Assembly (NCBI GenBank): GCA_029261235.1
Contig: JAJDBS010000170.1
Span: 1-36,427, forward strand
DNA from: Nitrospirales bacterium
Lineage (GTDB): Bacteria > Nitrospirota > Nitrospiria > Nitrospirales > UBA8639
Length of the DNA stretch: 36,427 nt
Direction: 5' to 3'
Position numbers and translations under genes: made by a program. Positions 8,242 through 16,344 of the stretch are shown piece after piece (within the stretch, counting starts at the first letter, position 1; each line of letters begins with the position of its first letter). The notes beneath the pieces were generated by a model that did no database searches, had not been told where the DNA came from, and saw only the letters and a program-made list of their open reading frames with translations.

Positions 8242-9153
8242 TCAAGACACAGAAGATTGCTTGAGGCGAGATTCTATAATTGGATCGGACTGAATCGACC
8301 GCAACTTGAGATCCTGCCACAACGGCTCATCCCACGCGGCACGAGGGATTAACCCCACAATCTCGCTTTCCAAGATTTCTACATCAAACCGCCGTGCCTC
8401 TCGATTCACCGCTTCATAGGCGAGACGCATAGACGTTTCTCGATAATCCGTTAGGTTCATGGACACTTGCACCAGCTGTCGAGAAATCAGAGAAACGCCT
8501 ATGGCCTTCACCGCCGATAACCCACCACTAGAAGTCCTGATCGTTTTGGCAATATTATTGGCCAGCACGAGATCATCACTCTGGAGCACAATATTGAATG
8601 CAATCAGAAAAAACCTGGATCCCACAGCAATAGCCCCGGCAGTTGGATGAATTGTTGGTGGGCCATAATCTGGCTTCCATTCATGTTCTGTCTTCATGCG
8701 CCCGTCCAAAGCAGCCAAGCCGCCCCGCCGGATCATCTCTAGTTTTTCCCGTGAGCGCACCTTTCCAGCCTCTTCATAGAGAAAGACCGGAATCTCAAGC
8801 TCTTGGCCAATTCGAGCACCGAGTTGATTGGCATATCTGACGCAATCGTCCATGGTTACCCCTTGAAGAGGAATCCATGGCACCACATCGACCGCCCCAA
8901 TTCGTGGATGTTCCCCATGATGCTGACTGATATTAATAAGCTGCTGGGCCTGTTGAACCAAACCAAAAAGTGCCATCCCCATGGCTTCTGGCTCGCCAAC
9001 TATGGTGAACACCGAACGGTGATGATCTGGATCAACATGAACATCTAGCACGGCCACCTTTGGAATACGTTCAAGGCTGGCCAGCAACTCGGATATCACA
9101 GCCTGATCTCGCCCCTCACTAATATTAGGCACACTTTCAATCAATTGCCGCAT
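8242..9153 (-). CDS. ftcD: Glutamate formimidoyltransferase (FtcD N-terminal type), stand-alone
   Basis: The protein (303 residues from the third ATG of ATGATGATG, which has the best distance to AAAGGA) matches the formiminotransferase domain from end to end: VPNISEGRD at the N-terminus and HGEHPRIGAVDVVPW with the catalytic His at residue 82, the same number as in the mammalian enzyme. It transfers a formimino group between formiminoglutamate and tetrahydrofolate. The cyclodeaminase half is absent. No histidine-utilisation genes are in the window, so a histidine-degradation role is doubtful; stand-alone FtcD has been reported to replace 5-formyltetrahydrofolate cycloligase. Confidence 0.88.
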   Translation of the reverse strand: MRQLIESVPNISEGRDQAVISELLASLERIPKVAVLDVHVDPDHHRSVFTIVGEPEAMGMALFGLVQQAQQLINISQHHGEHPRIGAVDVVPWIPLQGVTMDDCVRYANQLGARIGQELEIPVFLYEEAGKVRSREKLEMIRRGGLAALDGRMKTEHEWKPDYGPPTIHPTAGAIAVGSRFFLIAFNIVLQSDDLVLANNIAKTIRTSSGGLSAVKAIGVSLISRQLVQVSMNLTDYRETSMRLAYEAVNREARRFDVEILESEIVGLIPRAAWDEPLWQDLKLRSIQSDPIIESRLKQSSVS

Positions 9154-9297
9154 CATCATTTCCTTTACGGTTCGGGGGCCTCTTGACCCATGAATTCCTT
9201 GACACCCCTAAAAATCGCATATTATAGTCGAACTAGCTGATTTCAAAGGGTTTCCTAGACGATCTCATTAAAACATCATAAATAGGAACGGTGAACC

Positions 9298-9306
9298 TGC
9301 TATAAT
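9298..9306 (+). promoter_or_regulatory. Extended -10 promoter of the DsrE/TusA unit
   Basis: TGCTATAAT combines a perfect TATAAT (9301-9306) with the TGn extension. No good -35 lies 17 bases upstream, which fits an extended -10 promoter. A second candidate, TTGACA at 9199-9204, lies farther upstream. The start point would be near 9313, leaving a leader of about 70 bases before the ATG at 9382. Confidence 0.5.
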
Positions 9307-9381
9307 TCTGTCACATATTCAGTGGAATAGAGACTCTATCTAAGGATATAAACCATTCTCTCCCAGACAAAGGGGACTCCC

Positions 9382-9912
9382 ATGAATGCCACACAAGTTG
9401 AGCCCACAGCAGCACTCGCAGAGTTAAAAGAAAAAAAACCAGATAGTGTCACGATCGTCTGCCTCAGCGGCGACATGGATAAAGCCATGGCGGCCTTCAT
9501 TATTGCCACAGGCGCAGCCGCCATGGGCATGAAAGTCACGATGTTTTTCACATTTTGGGGATTAAACATCATCAGGAAACCCGAATCGACCAGCTCCGCT
9601 AAAGACTGGATGCGCCGCGCCTTTGGGTGGATTAACAAGGGTGGGGCGGAGAACCTTCCTCTATCCAGGTTCCATTTCGGAGGACTCGGTTCCTCCATGA
9701 TGAAAACGGTCATGAGCAATAACCGGATGCCAGGTATAGCCGAACTTCTAGAAACCGCTCAAGACCTGGATGTGAAACTGATTGCTTGCACCACCACCTT
9801 AGGCATGTTGGGCATACCAAAAGATTCACTGATTGACGGTGTCGACGAACTGGCCGGCGTCAGCACCTATCTGGCTGAAGCCCGCCATGGATCAGTCAAC
9901 TTATTTATATAA
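9382..9912 (+). CDS. DsrE/DsrF-like (DsrE2-type) sulfur-relay protein
   Basis: A 176-residue protein of the DsrE/F superfamily. An N-terminal strand VTIVCLSGDMDKAMAAF and the FTFWGLNIIRK stretch (about 53-63) are characteristic of the DsrE2 group, which often has a membrane-associated hydrophobic patch. A Cys in LIACTTTLGMLGI (about 134) is at the position that carries persulfide in the family, and another Cys is at residue 28. It should pass sulfur to or from the TusA-like protein encoded 34 bases downstream. No dsrAB or hdr-like genes are visible. A GGGG just before the ATG serves as the ribosome site. Confidence 0.8.
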   Translation: MNATQVEPTAALAELKEKKPDSVTIVCLSGDMDKAMAAFIIATGAAAMGMKVTMFFTFWGLNIIRKPESTSSAKDWMRRAFGWINKGGAENLPLSRFHFGGLGSSMMKTVMSNNRMPGIAELLETAQDLDVKLIACTTTLGMLGIPKDSLIDGVDELAGVSTYLAEARHGSVNLFI

Positions 9913-9946
9913 TCGAAACCTAGACTAGATTAGAGAAGGAAGTACC

Positions 9947-10195
9947 ATGATACCAGCTGATGTCAAACTCGATACACTCGGTTATTTCTGCCCCATGCCC
10001 ATTATCTTGACCTCCAAGAAAATCAAGGAACTGGTGCCCGGTCAAGTACTTGAGGTCGCCTCAGACGATGAAGGAATCAAAAAAGATATGCCTGCCTGGT
10101 GTGAGACCACCGGCCATGAATGGGTTGGCCTGGAAGAAGAACCGGGCGGAGACAAAACCATCTACAAAACTTACATCAAAAAAGCTGGCAGCTAA
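9947..10195 (+). CDS. TusA/SirA-like sulfur carrier
   Basis: An 82-residue protein with the TusA signature: LDTLGYFCPMPII near the N-terminus (Cys15 in CPMP), a helix with SKKIKELVPGQVLEV, and the later ETTGHEW. The Cys is the persulfide carrier of the family, delivering sulfur to tRNA thiolation, molybdenum cofactor or dissimilatory sulfur enzymes. GAAGGAA precedes the ATG. It follows the DsrE-like gene closely and the unit ends with a strong terminator, which makes a two-gene transcript likely. The gene symbol tusA is not assigned because the family includes several different roles. Confidence 0.85.
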   Translation: MIPADVKLDTLGYFCPMPIILTSKKIKELVPGQVLEVASDDEGIKKDMPAWCETTGHEWVGLEEEPGGDKTIYKTYIKKAGS

Positions 10196-10218
10196 ACTTT
10201 CCTTTTCACTTATGGAAT

Positions 10219-10257
10219 AAAGGCCGTTAGTGCGTACGCACTAATGGCCTTTTCTTT
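10219..10257 (+). terminator. Strong Rho-independent terminator after the TusA-like gene
   Basis: AAAGGCCGTTAGTGC pairs with GCACTAATGGCCTTT (one G-U) around a GTAC loop, 15 base pairs in all, then TTCTTT. The 3' arm contains the ATG at 10244-10246, which opens the longest form of the next ORF, so that form would begin inside the hairpin. Confidence 0.85.
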
Positions 10258-10264
10258 GACCACA

Positions 10265-10921
10265 ATGAATAATTACACATTGGCCGACATTTCTGTAGAG
10301 ACCTGGGTCCAAGGTGGACCACTTACCCTGAAGAACCTTGTCGGCTCTGTTGTTTTAGTAGAAGTCTTTCAGGTGAATTGCCCTGGGTGTTTTATGTATG
10401 CCTTGCCGAAGGCGATTCAATTGCATGAAACTTATCACGAGAAAGGCCTGACAATCATTGGCCTCGCAACAGCCTTTGAGGAGTATGACAAAAACACCTT
10501 GGCAAATTTAGAACGATTGGTCGAATCTGGCGAAGTCATAGGAGAAACACTCAAGGCATTAACTCATCAAGGGATGCTGACTGATGGCAAACTTGAGTGG
10601 CGGCTGCCATTCCCAGTCGGCATGGACCGTGTCCAACCGAACGCTGAACCACTGACACAAGAGAGAATTCTTAGCTATACCCGCAACTGCCTACCAGGAT
10701 TTGACGGACTATCTGAGGAGAGGAAGCAAGAGGCACTCAATCAAATCAGAAATTACTTACAACAGAAAACCATGAAGGCCGAAACCTTTGAACGCTTCGC
10801 ACTTCAAGGCACCCCCTCCTCAATCCTCTTCGACCGAAAAGGCCATCTACAAAATGTGTCGTTTGGTCAAATTGAAAACAAAGAATCTTTAATTAAACAA
10901 TATTTAAACATAGCCAATTAA
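10265..10921 (+). CDS. Thioredoxin-fold redox protein (AhpC/TSA or TlpA-like)
   Basis: About 218 residues from the ATG at 10265 (MNNYTLADISVETWVQGGPL). The motif FQVNCPGCFMYALP has a CPGC redox site (Cys39, Cys42) after the usual thioredoxin strand; the end has a cis-Pro strand TPSSILFDRKG and a further glycine-rich segment. About 100 residues between the site and the cis-Pro form an insertion longer than in simple thioredoxins. No signal peptide is present, so it probably acts in the cytoplasm. It is chosen over the ATG at 10244 because that lies in the preceding terminator; neither has a strong ribosome site. A role in reducing DsrE/TusA persulfides is only inferred from position. Confidence 0.7.
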   Translation: MNNYTLADISVETWVQGGPLTLKNLVGSVVLVEVFQVNCPGCFMYALPKAIQLHETYHEKGLTIIGLATAFEEYDKNTLANLERLVESGEVIGETLKALTHQGMLTDGKLEWRLPFPVGMDRVQPNAEPLTQERILSYTRNCLPGFDGLSEERKQEALNQIRNYLQQKTMKAETFERFALQGTPSSILFDRKGHLQNVSFGQIENKESLIKQYLNIAN

Positions 10922-10952
10922 CGCTATCCTTGCCCACAACTTACTACCTAGC

Positions 10953-12188
10953 CTAAAACTTATCGCTAACCTTTCTACTCAGAAGATAAACAAATACGCC
11001 TAGTGTCACATACCCAAAGACGACCTCCACTATAACTAATAACTGTGCCCATCCTCCCTGGGGAGTAATATCTCCATATCCCAATGTTGTAAAGGTCACA
11101 ACGCTGTAGTAAAAGGCCGAGAAATAGTTTTCATTGAGCCCATCAAAATTGGAATGATTGAAATAAAATATTAATGCGAATAACAGGTTAATTATCAATC
11201 CTGTTACCGCAAGGGACACATAGGATGACCAAGCCTTTGTTGTGACTATGGCAAGTGAAAAGAATATTTTTTCTTTGATGGATTGGCTCCGAAGAGAAGC
11301 AAGGTTTGAAAATACGTATTGAAACCAGTCAATGTATCGACGCAACACCTTGCTGTCAGGAGCAGTCATGGCTGAAACATCGTTGGCTAGAAATTTAGTA
11401 TGCTTACCAGTATTACGAAGATGTCTACTGCCTTTCCCAGCTTTATCAAGAAAATAAGGCTCCCGCCCTGCGAAAAGCACCGCAAACAAAGCGCCTATTA
11501 AATAAAACGCAGAGACAGGTTCATATTTAAATGAAAATGCCACACTGGCATTATTCACACCTCGCAAAATATTTATAAAAGCGCCCCTTAAATCAGCATT
11601 GCGCATACCAGACTTGTCATCAAAGGCAAGATTAAAAACAAAAGAGTTGCGCATATCCGTTGAAACAAAATTGACATTGCGGAGCGTGAGTTGAGACAGA
11701 TGGGACTTATTGAAATTCCCATAGGCAAAATTCACATTACTTATTACAGAGTTGCTTAGAGATATTTTCTCCAAGTTTATTCCCCTCAAATCAGCCATAC
11801 CACCAACTTTCGACGTTGGGAACTGGTTAACATAGTCAACCAAGCTCACAGACTCATTGTCGTACTGAAAATCGAATTGAGAAAAATCAATTTCGGCCAA
11901 TGAAAAATAAATCCCCTTATTAACTCTGGCTTGATGTCCTATATTATGTTGCTTCTGTTTTTCATGTAAATACTGCCTGACTGCCTCATTGCAGGCTAAC
12001 CCCATAGGTGATTTCCAACGAACCTCTAGCCCAAACCCATCCATGTGTTGCTTCATTGGCTGATCGATTTTATTACTGACAGCATCTATATTTTTAAACC
12101 AAAAATCACAGATATTCCCTTCTTCATTGTAACCAAGGGATTCGAGGATCTTCTCAAAGTATTGGCTTGAGTACGTAGATAGAATCAT
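10953..12188 (-). CDS. Pentapeptide-repeat protein fused to a two-helix K+ channel
   Basis: The 411-residue protein has no recognised domain in its first 110 residues, then a pentapeptide-like right-handed helix (about 120-205, runs such as ADLRGINLEKISLSNSVI), a membrane segment at about 215-235, and a C-terminal potassium-channel module: an outer helix (about 320-345), the K+ filter TTLGYGD (367-373) and the inner helix to about 405. The filter is canonical for K+ selectivity. There is no obvious ligand domain, so the pentapeptide part may gate or anchor the channel. The ribosome site is weak (AGGG). Neighbouring genes are on the opposite strand, so it is monocistronic. Confidence 0.75.
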   Translation of the reverse strand: MILSTYSSQYFEKILESLGYNEEGNICDFWFKNIDAVSNKIDQPMKQHMDGFGLEVRWKSPMGLACNEAVRQYLHEKQKQHNIGHQARVNKGIYFSLAEIDFSQFDFQYDNESVSLVDYVNQFPTSKVGGMADLRGINLEKISLSNSVISNVNFAYGNFNKSHLSQLTLRNVNFVSTDMRNSFVFNLAFDDKSGMRNADLRGAFINILRGVNNASVAFSFKYEPVSAFYLIGALFAVLFAGREPYFLDKAGKGSRHLRNTGKHTKFLANDVSAMTAPDSKVLRRYIDWFQYVFSNLASLRSQSIKEKIFFSLAIVTTKAWSSYVSLAVTGLIINLLFALIFYFNHSNFDGLNENYFSAFYYSVVTFTTLGYGDITPQGGWAQLLVIVEVVFGYVTLGVFVYLLSRKVSDKF

Positions 12189-13006
12189 TTATTAAAAACC
12201 CTGTCGCCTAGAAAATTTGCCTTTACTTGTAACAAGAGCCCCTGCCTAAGAAAAATTAAATCGATCAGGATGAGATGGGAAGTTCTGATTTTTCGTTCAT
12301 ACAGGGCACAGCCATATTTCTTGCCGGCAGTCTGCTGTGAACTCAGCAATAAATAAATGCTCACAGCATTATACTAATTCCAAATTATTCCTAAAGCACC
12401 TTTCTATGTGGGAAACCTGACCTAGTATTTGACTAAAAAAAGAACGTCTATAAAGCAACACACCGCAGTAGATTTCCCAAAGTACCTCATAGCCCGATGC
12501 CTGCCGTCTGGCCCTACAGATGGACGCCCTCATATATTGGTTAGCCTTGTCTGAGCGCAGCGAGTTGGCTCACCCCTCCCCCTGCGTCCGTCTGTTCCGA
12601 TGACACCAGGCGGGGCATCAGTGGTTTTGGGTCCTTTTGCCGAAACAAAAGAACCTCGGCTGCCGGGCCGAAACCCAGCATTTATCATTAAAATAAATAA
12701 TTCCAGTTAGTACGTGGAAATCACAAAGTAACCATATCTTCCCCCCCAACCCCATCATAAGACACACCTAAGTACGACAAGTCTGCCTTTGCCTTCTAAT
12801 GAAACCTTACTCCGTTCCATTTCATTCATCTCACAATCCAAGAACTTTCCATCAATATATGCTAGCATTTAATCAGCACCTCGTTTCCTCAAGGCAATGT
12901 TGTTTCAGAACCAACTAGCTTTCATTCCCTCGGCTTAAAAACCGATACGATAATAAACAGCACAGAATCACACACAATACGTACATCACAAAGGAGTATC
13001 CCCACC
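12189..13006. other. Long intergenic region with folded repeats
   Basis: No gene is visible in 818 bases. The left part (12189-12490) is AT-rich and contains an inverted repeat TGCTGTGA (12333-12340)/TCACAGCA (12361-12368). From about 12495 to 12680 the sequence is GC-richer than its surroundings and contains the paired hairpins listed separately, as well as CCGTCTG/CAGATGG around 12513-12532, suggesting an inserted repetitive element. The rest (12690-12980) leads to the nfeD-like gene, with AAGGAG at 12991-12996 as its ribosome site. Confidence 0.5.
12630..12680. repeat. REP-like element: two hairpins with identical CCGAAA loops
   Basis: First hairpin: GGTCCTTTTG (12630-12639), loop CCGAAA, CAAAAGAACC (12646-12655), one mismatch. 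Second: TGCCGGG (12661-12667), loop CCGAAA, CCCAGCA (12674-12680), one mismatch. The first resembles dispersed intergenic sequences with the core TTTTGCCGAAACAAAA that occur in many bacterial genomes. The two stems are 5 bases apart, which suggests a structured repeat copied into the gap. Confidence 0.5.
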
Positions 13007-13468
13007 ATGCTCTGGTGGCATTGGGCAATTTTAGGGCTCAGTCTTATAGGAATTGAAGTCCTGACCTTAGGTGGGCTAGGAAATTTCTATTTCCTTTTCT
13101 TTGGGATGGCCGCATTGATGGTTACCGGACTGACCTGGTCGGGACTTGTTGAAGCCGCCTGGCTTCAATGGTTTTTGTTCGCCATTCTAGGCATCATTTC
13201 TCTCCTTGTGATGAAAAAGACATTGCAGGGCCAAAAAACCGTAGATGAAAAAGATGAGCCCGACGTTGATTCAATGTTGGGGGAAATTGCGAAAGTACTG
13301 GAACCACTTGAACCCCAGGCTATGGGAAAAGTGGAACTGCGTGGGTCTACTTGGAACGCCCGCAATGCCGGGGATAGCCTCCTTGCTACGAATTCCATCG
13401 CCACGATTGTGCGCGTGGATGGTCTGACACTTTGGATTCAAGCCGAATCCATCACACAGGAGAAATAA
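13007..13468 (+). CDS. NfeD-like membrane protein
   Basis: A 153-residue protein with three hydrophobic segments (about 3-22, 27-45, 52-68), then a charged linker and an OB-fold-like domain at about 90-150 (GKVELRGSTWNARN). This is the short NfeD form. The family pairs with SPFH proteins and takes part in membrane microdomain or protein quality control. The ATG lies 10 bases after AAGGAG. The next gene starts one base after the stop, so they form a two-gene operon. The function is inferred from the family; the true activity of NfeD proteins in most bacteria is not settled. Confidence 0.85.
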   Translation: MLWWHWAILGLSLIGIEVLTLGGLGNFYFLFFGMAALMVTGLTWSGLVEAAWLQWFLFAILGIISLLVMKKTLQGQKTVDEKDEPDVDSMLGEIAKVLEPLEPQAMGKVELRGSTWNARNAGDSLLATNSIATIVRVDGLTLWIQAESITQEK

Positions 13469-13469
13469 T

Positions 13470-14408
13470 ATGTCAGGTGAATTATTAGCCACACTCGTTT
13501 TTGCTGGTTTGGCCTTACTCATTTTGAAGAAAACGGCCGTCGTCGTCCCACAGCAAAGTGCGTATGTGGTCGAACGCTTGGGAAAATATTCATCCACGCT
13601 CAATGCCGGTCTCCATATCTTAGTCCCCTTCATCGATGTTATTCGGTACCGCCATTCTTTAAAAGAACTCGCCGTTGATGTGGCTGAGCAAATTTGTATC
13701 ACGCGAGACAATGTGCAAGTCGGTGTTGATGGCGTGCTCTACATCAAAGTCTTGGATGCTGAACGTGCGTCCTATGGCATCACTGATTTTCGATTTGCGA
13801 TTTCTCAACTCGCCCAAACCACGCTCAGAAGCGAAATTGGAAAAATTGATCTTGACCGAACCTTCGAAGAACGGGGAACGATTAATATTTCCGTGGTCAA
13901 CGAACTAGACAAAGCTTCAGCACCTTGGGGAGTCAAGGTGATGCGTTATGAAATTAAAAATATTAACCCCCCCGTGGATGTGGTCAACGCCATGGAAAAA
14001 CAGATGCGGGCGGAACGGGAAAAGAGAGCGGTCGTGTTGACGTCGGAAGGTCAGCGGGACGCGGCGATTAACGAAGCCGAGGGGGAGAAGCAACAGGTCA
14101 TTAAAGCCTCAGAAGCCAAACGGCAACAACAAATCAATGAGGCTGAGGGAGAAGCCCAAGCAATTTTAGCCATCGCCACTGCTACTTCAGAAGGCCTTCG
14201 GAAAGTCGCCGAAGCCATGCAAGATCCAGGCGGCTACGAAGCCGTCCAACTCCGTGTGGCCGAACAATATATTGGGGAATTTGGAGAATTGGCCAAAGCC
14301 AGCAATACCATGATTCTCCCGGCATCCGTCGCGGATGTGGGTTCCATGATTGCCTTGGCCATGAATGTAATTAATAAAAGCCCAGGAAAAACTCCAACGA
14401 TTTCGTAA
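13470..14408 (+). CDS. SPFH / stomatin-like protein (QmcA/paraslipin type)
   Basis: The protein (312 residues) begins with a membrane segment (about 5-22) and continues with an SPFH/band-7 domain: VPQQSAYVVERLGKYSSTLN (about 28-47), PFIDVIRYRHSLKE, then ISVVNELDKASAPWGVKV. A heptad-like coiled coil rich in EAEGEKQQ repeats (about 185-240) follows, and a hydrophobic tail. Members form ring-like membrane scaffolds and control proteases in microdomains. It is translated right after the NfeD-like gene, with GGAG overlapping its stop region, which supports a stomatin/NfeD complex. Confidence 0.88.
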   Translation: MSGELLATLVFAGLALLILKKTAVVVPQQSAYVVERLGKYSSTLNAGLHILVPFIDVIRYRHSLKELAVDVAEQICITRDNVQVGVDGVLYIKVLDAERASYGITDFRFAISQLAQTTLRSEIGKIDLDRTFEERGTINISVVNELDKASAPWGVKVMRYEIKNINPPVDVVNAMEKQMRAEREKRAVVLTSEGQRDAAINEAEGEKQQVIKASEAKRQQQINEAEGEAQAILAIATATSEGLRKVAEAMQDPGGYEAVQLRVAEQYIGEFGELAKASNTMILPASVADVGSMIALAMNVINKSPGKTPTIS

Positions 14409-14508
14409 TATGCAATAGGCCCTTTCCCTGTTGACTGCTCGGCAAACTTTCGCGATGATACTTTTTCAACGTGAATAATCTCTCAAGCAATACTCAAGGA
14501 TTTTTTTC

Positions 14509-15051
14509 ATGAAGAAATATTGGCTAGTGCCTTTACTATGTCTTCTCCTATTCCCAAGCCTGGCGTACGCCAGTCCCTATGCTCCTCTCGCCAATTTTGC
14601 GGCGGTACGACAGAATGCACAATGCCAACTGACAACTTTACACGAATCGCTTCTCAAAAATTGGACACCTCCAGCAGACTTTTTTTTGGTTCCAGCCTAT
14701 CCTCAAGCAAAGCTGGCCAGCGCATTCACGAGCGGCATGGCGAACATCAAAGGGAAAGACTATAAAACGTTTCCATCGGCGATGCTGCTCAGCACAGATT
14801 CCCCTGAAGCAATCATGACATTTTATAAGAATACGTTAGGACGAGGTTGGCACCAAACTGAGGATCATGGGATCACGTTTATCTATCGCATGCCTCGTCC
14901 GGTCAGTTCAGGTGAAGCACTCACGCAACAGCTCATGAGCCGACCAGGGTATACCCCCCACATTGCCATTGATACGGATCTGAAGCCTTGTGACCAACAT
15001 CTTGTTGCAGGCGCCACAACCCGGATCACTGTCGTGGCGGCTCCACGATAG
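14509..15051 (+). CDS. Hypothetical exported protein
   Basis: The 180-residue protein has a clear signal peptide (KKYWLVPLLCLLLFPSLAYA, cleavage near residue 22). The mature part is about 158 residues with a YPQAKLASAF stretch and two Cys residues (about 39 and 163) that could form a disulfide. The domain is not recognised. A segment with 'DSPEAIMTFYKNTLGRGWHQ' resembles the phrase seen in small periplasmic proteins that bind or present a substrate, but this is weak. It lies about 100 bases after the stomatin-like gene and may be co-transcribed or separate. Confidence 0.65.
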   Translation: MKKYWLVPLLCLLLFPSLAYASPYAPLANFAAVRQNAQCQLTTLHESLLKNWTPPADFFLVPAYPQAKLASAFTSGMANIKGKDYKTFPSAMLLSTDSPEAIMTFYKNTLGRGWHQTEDHGITFIYRMPRPVSSGEALTQQLMSRPGYTPHIAIDTDLKPCDQHLVAGATTRITVVAAPR

Positions 15052-15092
15052 CGCTTCCCTTTCAAACAAACCTGCATGCTCGACTTCTTTCT

Positions 15093-15848
15093 TTAAGCCA
15101 ATCGTATTTCTCGAAAGGCTAACGGCATCCCATAAATGGGGTCGGTCCGATGTCGCACCACTTCGACCTGCTGCCCTCCTCCTTCAAAGAAGATACGCTC
15201 TCCGACTTTTGGATTTTTTCCTTGAACCATCAATTGATGCGCAACCTCATACAGCATAGGTTCTATCGTTCGTTCTGATAGCCCGATGGGCTGAAAAGTT
15301 TCAAGCTCATCCAATCCAAATTTTGTGAGCCCTCTGGTGTGAAACCACGTTCGCATCTGTTGCACCTGTTCATGTTGTTCCACCTGAACATGATCGTCTA
15401 CCTGAAACACCATCAAATCCCGATCTTTCCAATCCGAAGGATTGTGATAGCCTCCCGTTGCAACATCATACGTCGTCCCTTCCAAGAGCAAGGTCAGCCC
15501 TCTGGCGATTCGCGCCATATGCAGAACCTCATCATCTCGCTCTGCATGCATCTTAGGTGGAGCCAACAGTTGCAGCAAATGACGATGTTCCCATTGCAAA
15601 CGACCGTGCCACTGCTCGGCCACCTCTGCTGATGGTGCTAATTGCACCTGAGCTTTCCAGTTTGTATGCACGGCCTCAAAATGTTGATGGCCGCTCGTCG
15701 ACAAGAAACGAATCTGCAAGGGGCCGCCATAATTTTGATCAAACCACGCCGCAAGATACCCAGGAGGCGGCACTTCCCCATGTGTCCAGCCAATGAGAAA
15801 CGCGGGCAATGCCTGAGGATTCGATTTCTTCTTTTTGATTTTTTTCAT
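15093..15848 (-). CDS. Hypothetical soluble protein
   Basis: I do not recognise the family. From the ATG at 15848 the protein is 251 residues and starts MKKIKKKKSNPQALPAF; the ATG at 15920 would add 24 residues without a better site. It is soluble, rich in His, Gln and aromatic residues, with a lysine-rich start that may bind nucleic acid or membrane. A WTHGEVPPPGYLAAWFDQN motif (about 21-39) and a HWxR-like central part are its distinctive points. It is 100 bases downstream of the zinc-ribbon/pgl pair on the same strand, so it may belong to that transcription unit. Confidence 0.55.
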   Translation of the reverse strand: MKKIKKKKSNPQALPAFLIGWTHGEVPPPGYLAAWFDQNYGGPLQIRFLSTSGHQHFEAVHTNWKAQVQLAPSAEVAEQWHGRLQWEHRHLLQLLAPPKMHAERDDEVLHMARIARGLTLLLEGTTYDVATGGYHNPSDWKDRDLMVFQVDDHVQVEQHEQVQQMRTWFHTRGLTKFGLDELETFQPIGLSERTIEPMLYEVAHQLMVQGKNPKVGERIFFEGGGQQVEVVRHRTDPIYGMPLAFREIRLA

Positions 15849-15948
15849 GCTGTGGCTATCCGGATAATTGTATGGGGCAAAGATGGATGATGGGCAGAAA
15901 GTCACTCGAGGAATTCGCACAGGGGGATATACACGAATACATCAAACG

Positions 15949-16344
15949 TTATCGCTTGGCCTCTTCCGGTGGCCAATCCAATTCTTCTTGACGACCACAA
16001 TACCAACACGTGATTCGATATCGAGCTCGACGGCGTGGATTGGGCAAGGAGTGAAATTGTATTGGCGCTTGGTCATACGGGCAGACAGGTTCCAGGTGCA
16101 ACAAATGCTCTTCCGTGATCTCCATTAACGAGCCCTCATCCCACGGTGGCTCCAACTGAAGACAACCTGAGATCGTCTGTTCCCAATGGCAAGAACCACA
16201 CTGCAATCGAAAACTTTTCACGCGATCGGTTTGCTGGGAAATATCCGTGACTTCCACAGCAGAGGAACAATCTCGACCTTCACAGATCACAGATTGTTTG
16301 TGGAGGGCTTGAACAAATGCCATAGGAGCTTTCGACTCGGTCAT
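15949..16344 (-). CDS. Small zinc-ribbon protein
   Basis: A 131-residue soluble protein with several Cys pairs: CEGRDC near the start, CGSCH in the middle, then CPYD and CWYCG near the end. This suggests two zinc-ribbon units. No further domain is recognised. The ATG at 16344 overlaps the stop of pgl by one base (TGATG), so translation is coupled. A GTG at 16347 is an alternative start. Its place behind pgl suggests a linked expression, but no functional link to sugar metabolism is known. Confidence 0.65.
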   Translation of the reverse strand: MTESKAPMAFVQALHKQSVICEGRDCSSAVEVTDISQQTDRVKSFRLQCGSCHWEQTISGCLQLEPPWDEGSLMEITEEHLLHLEPVCPYDQAPIQFHSLPNPRRRARYRITCWYCGRQEELDWPPEEAKR

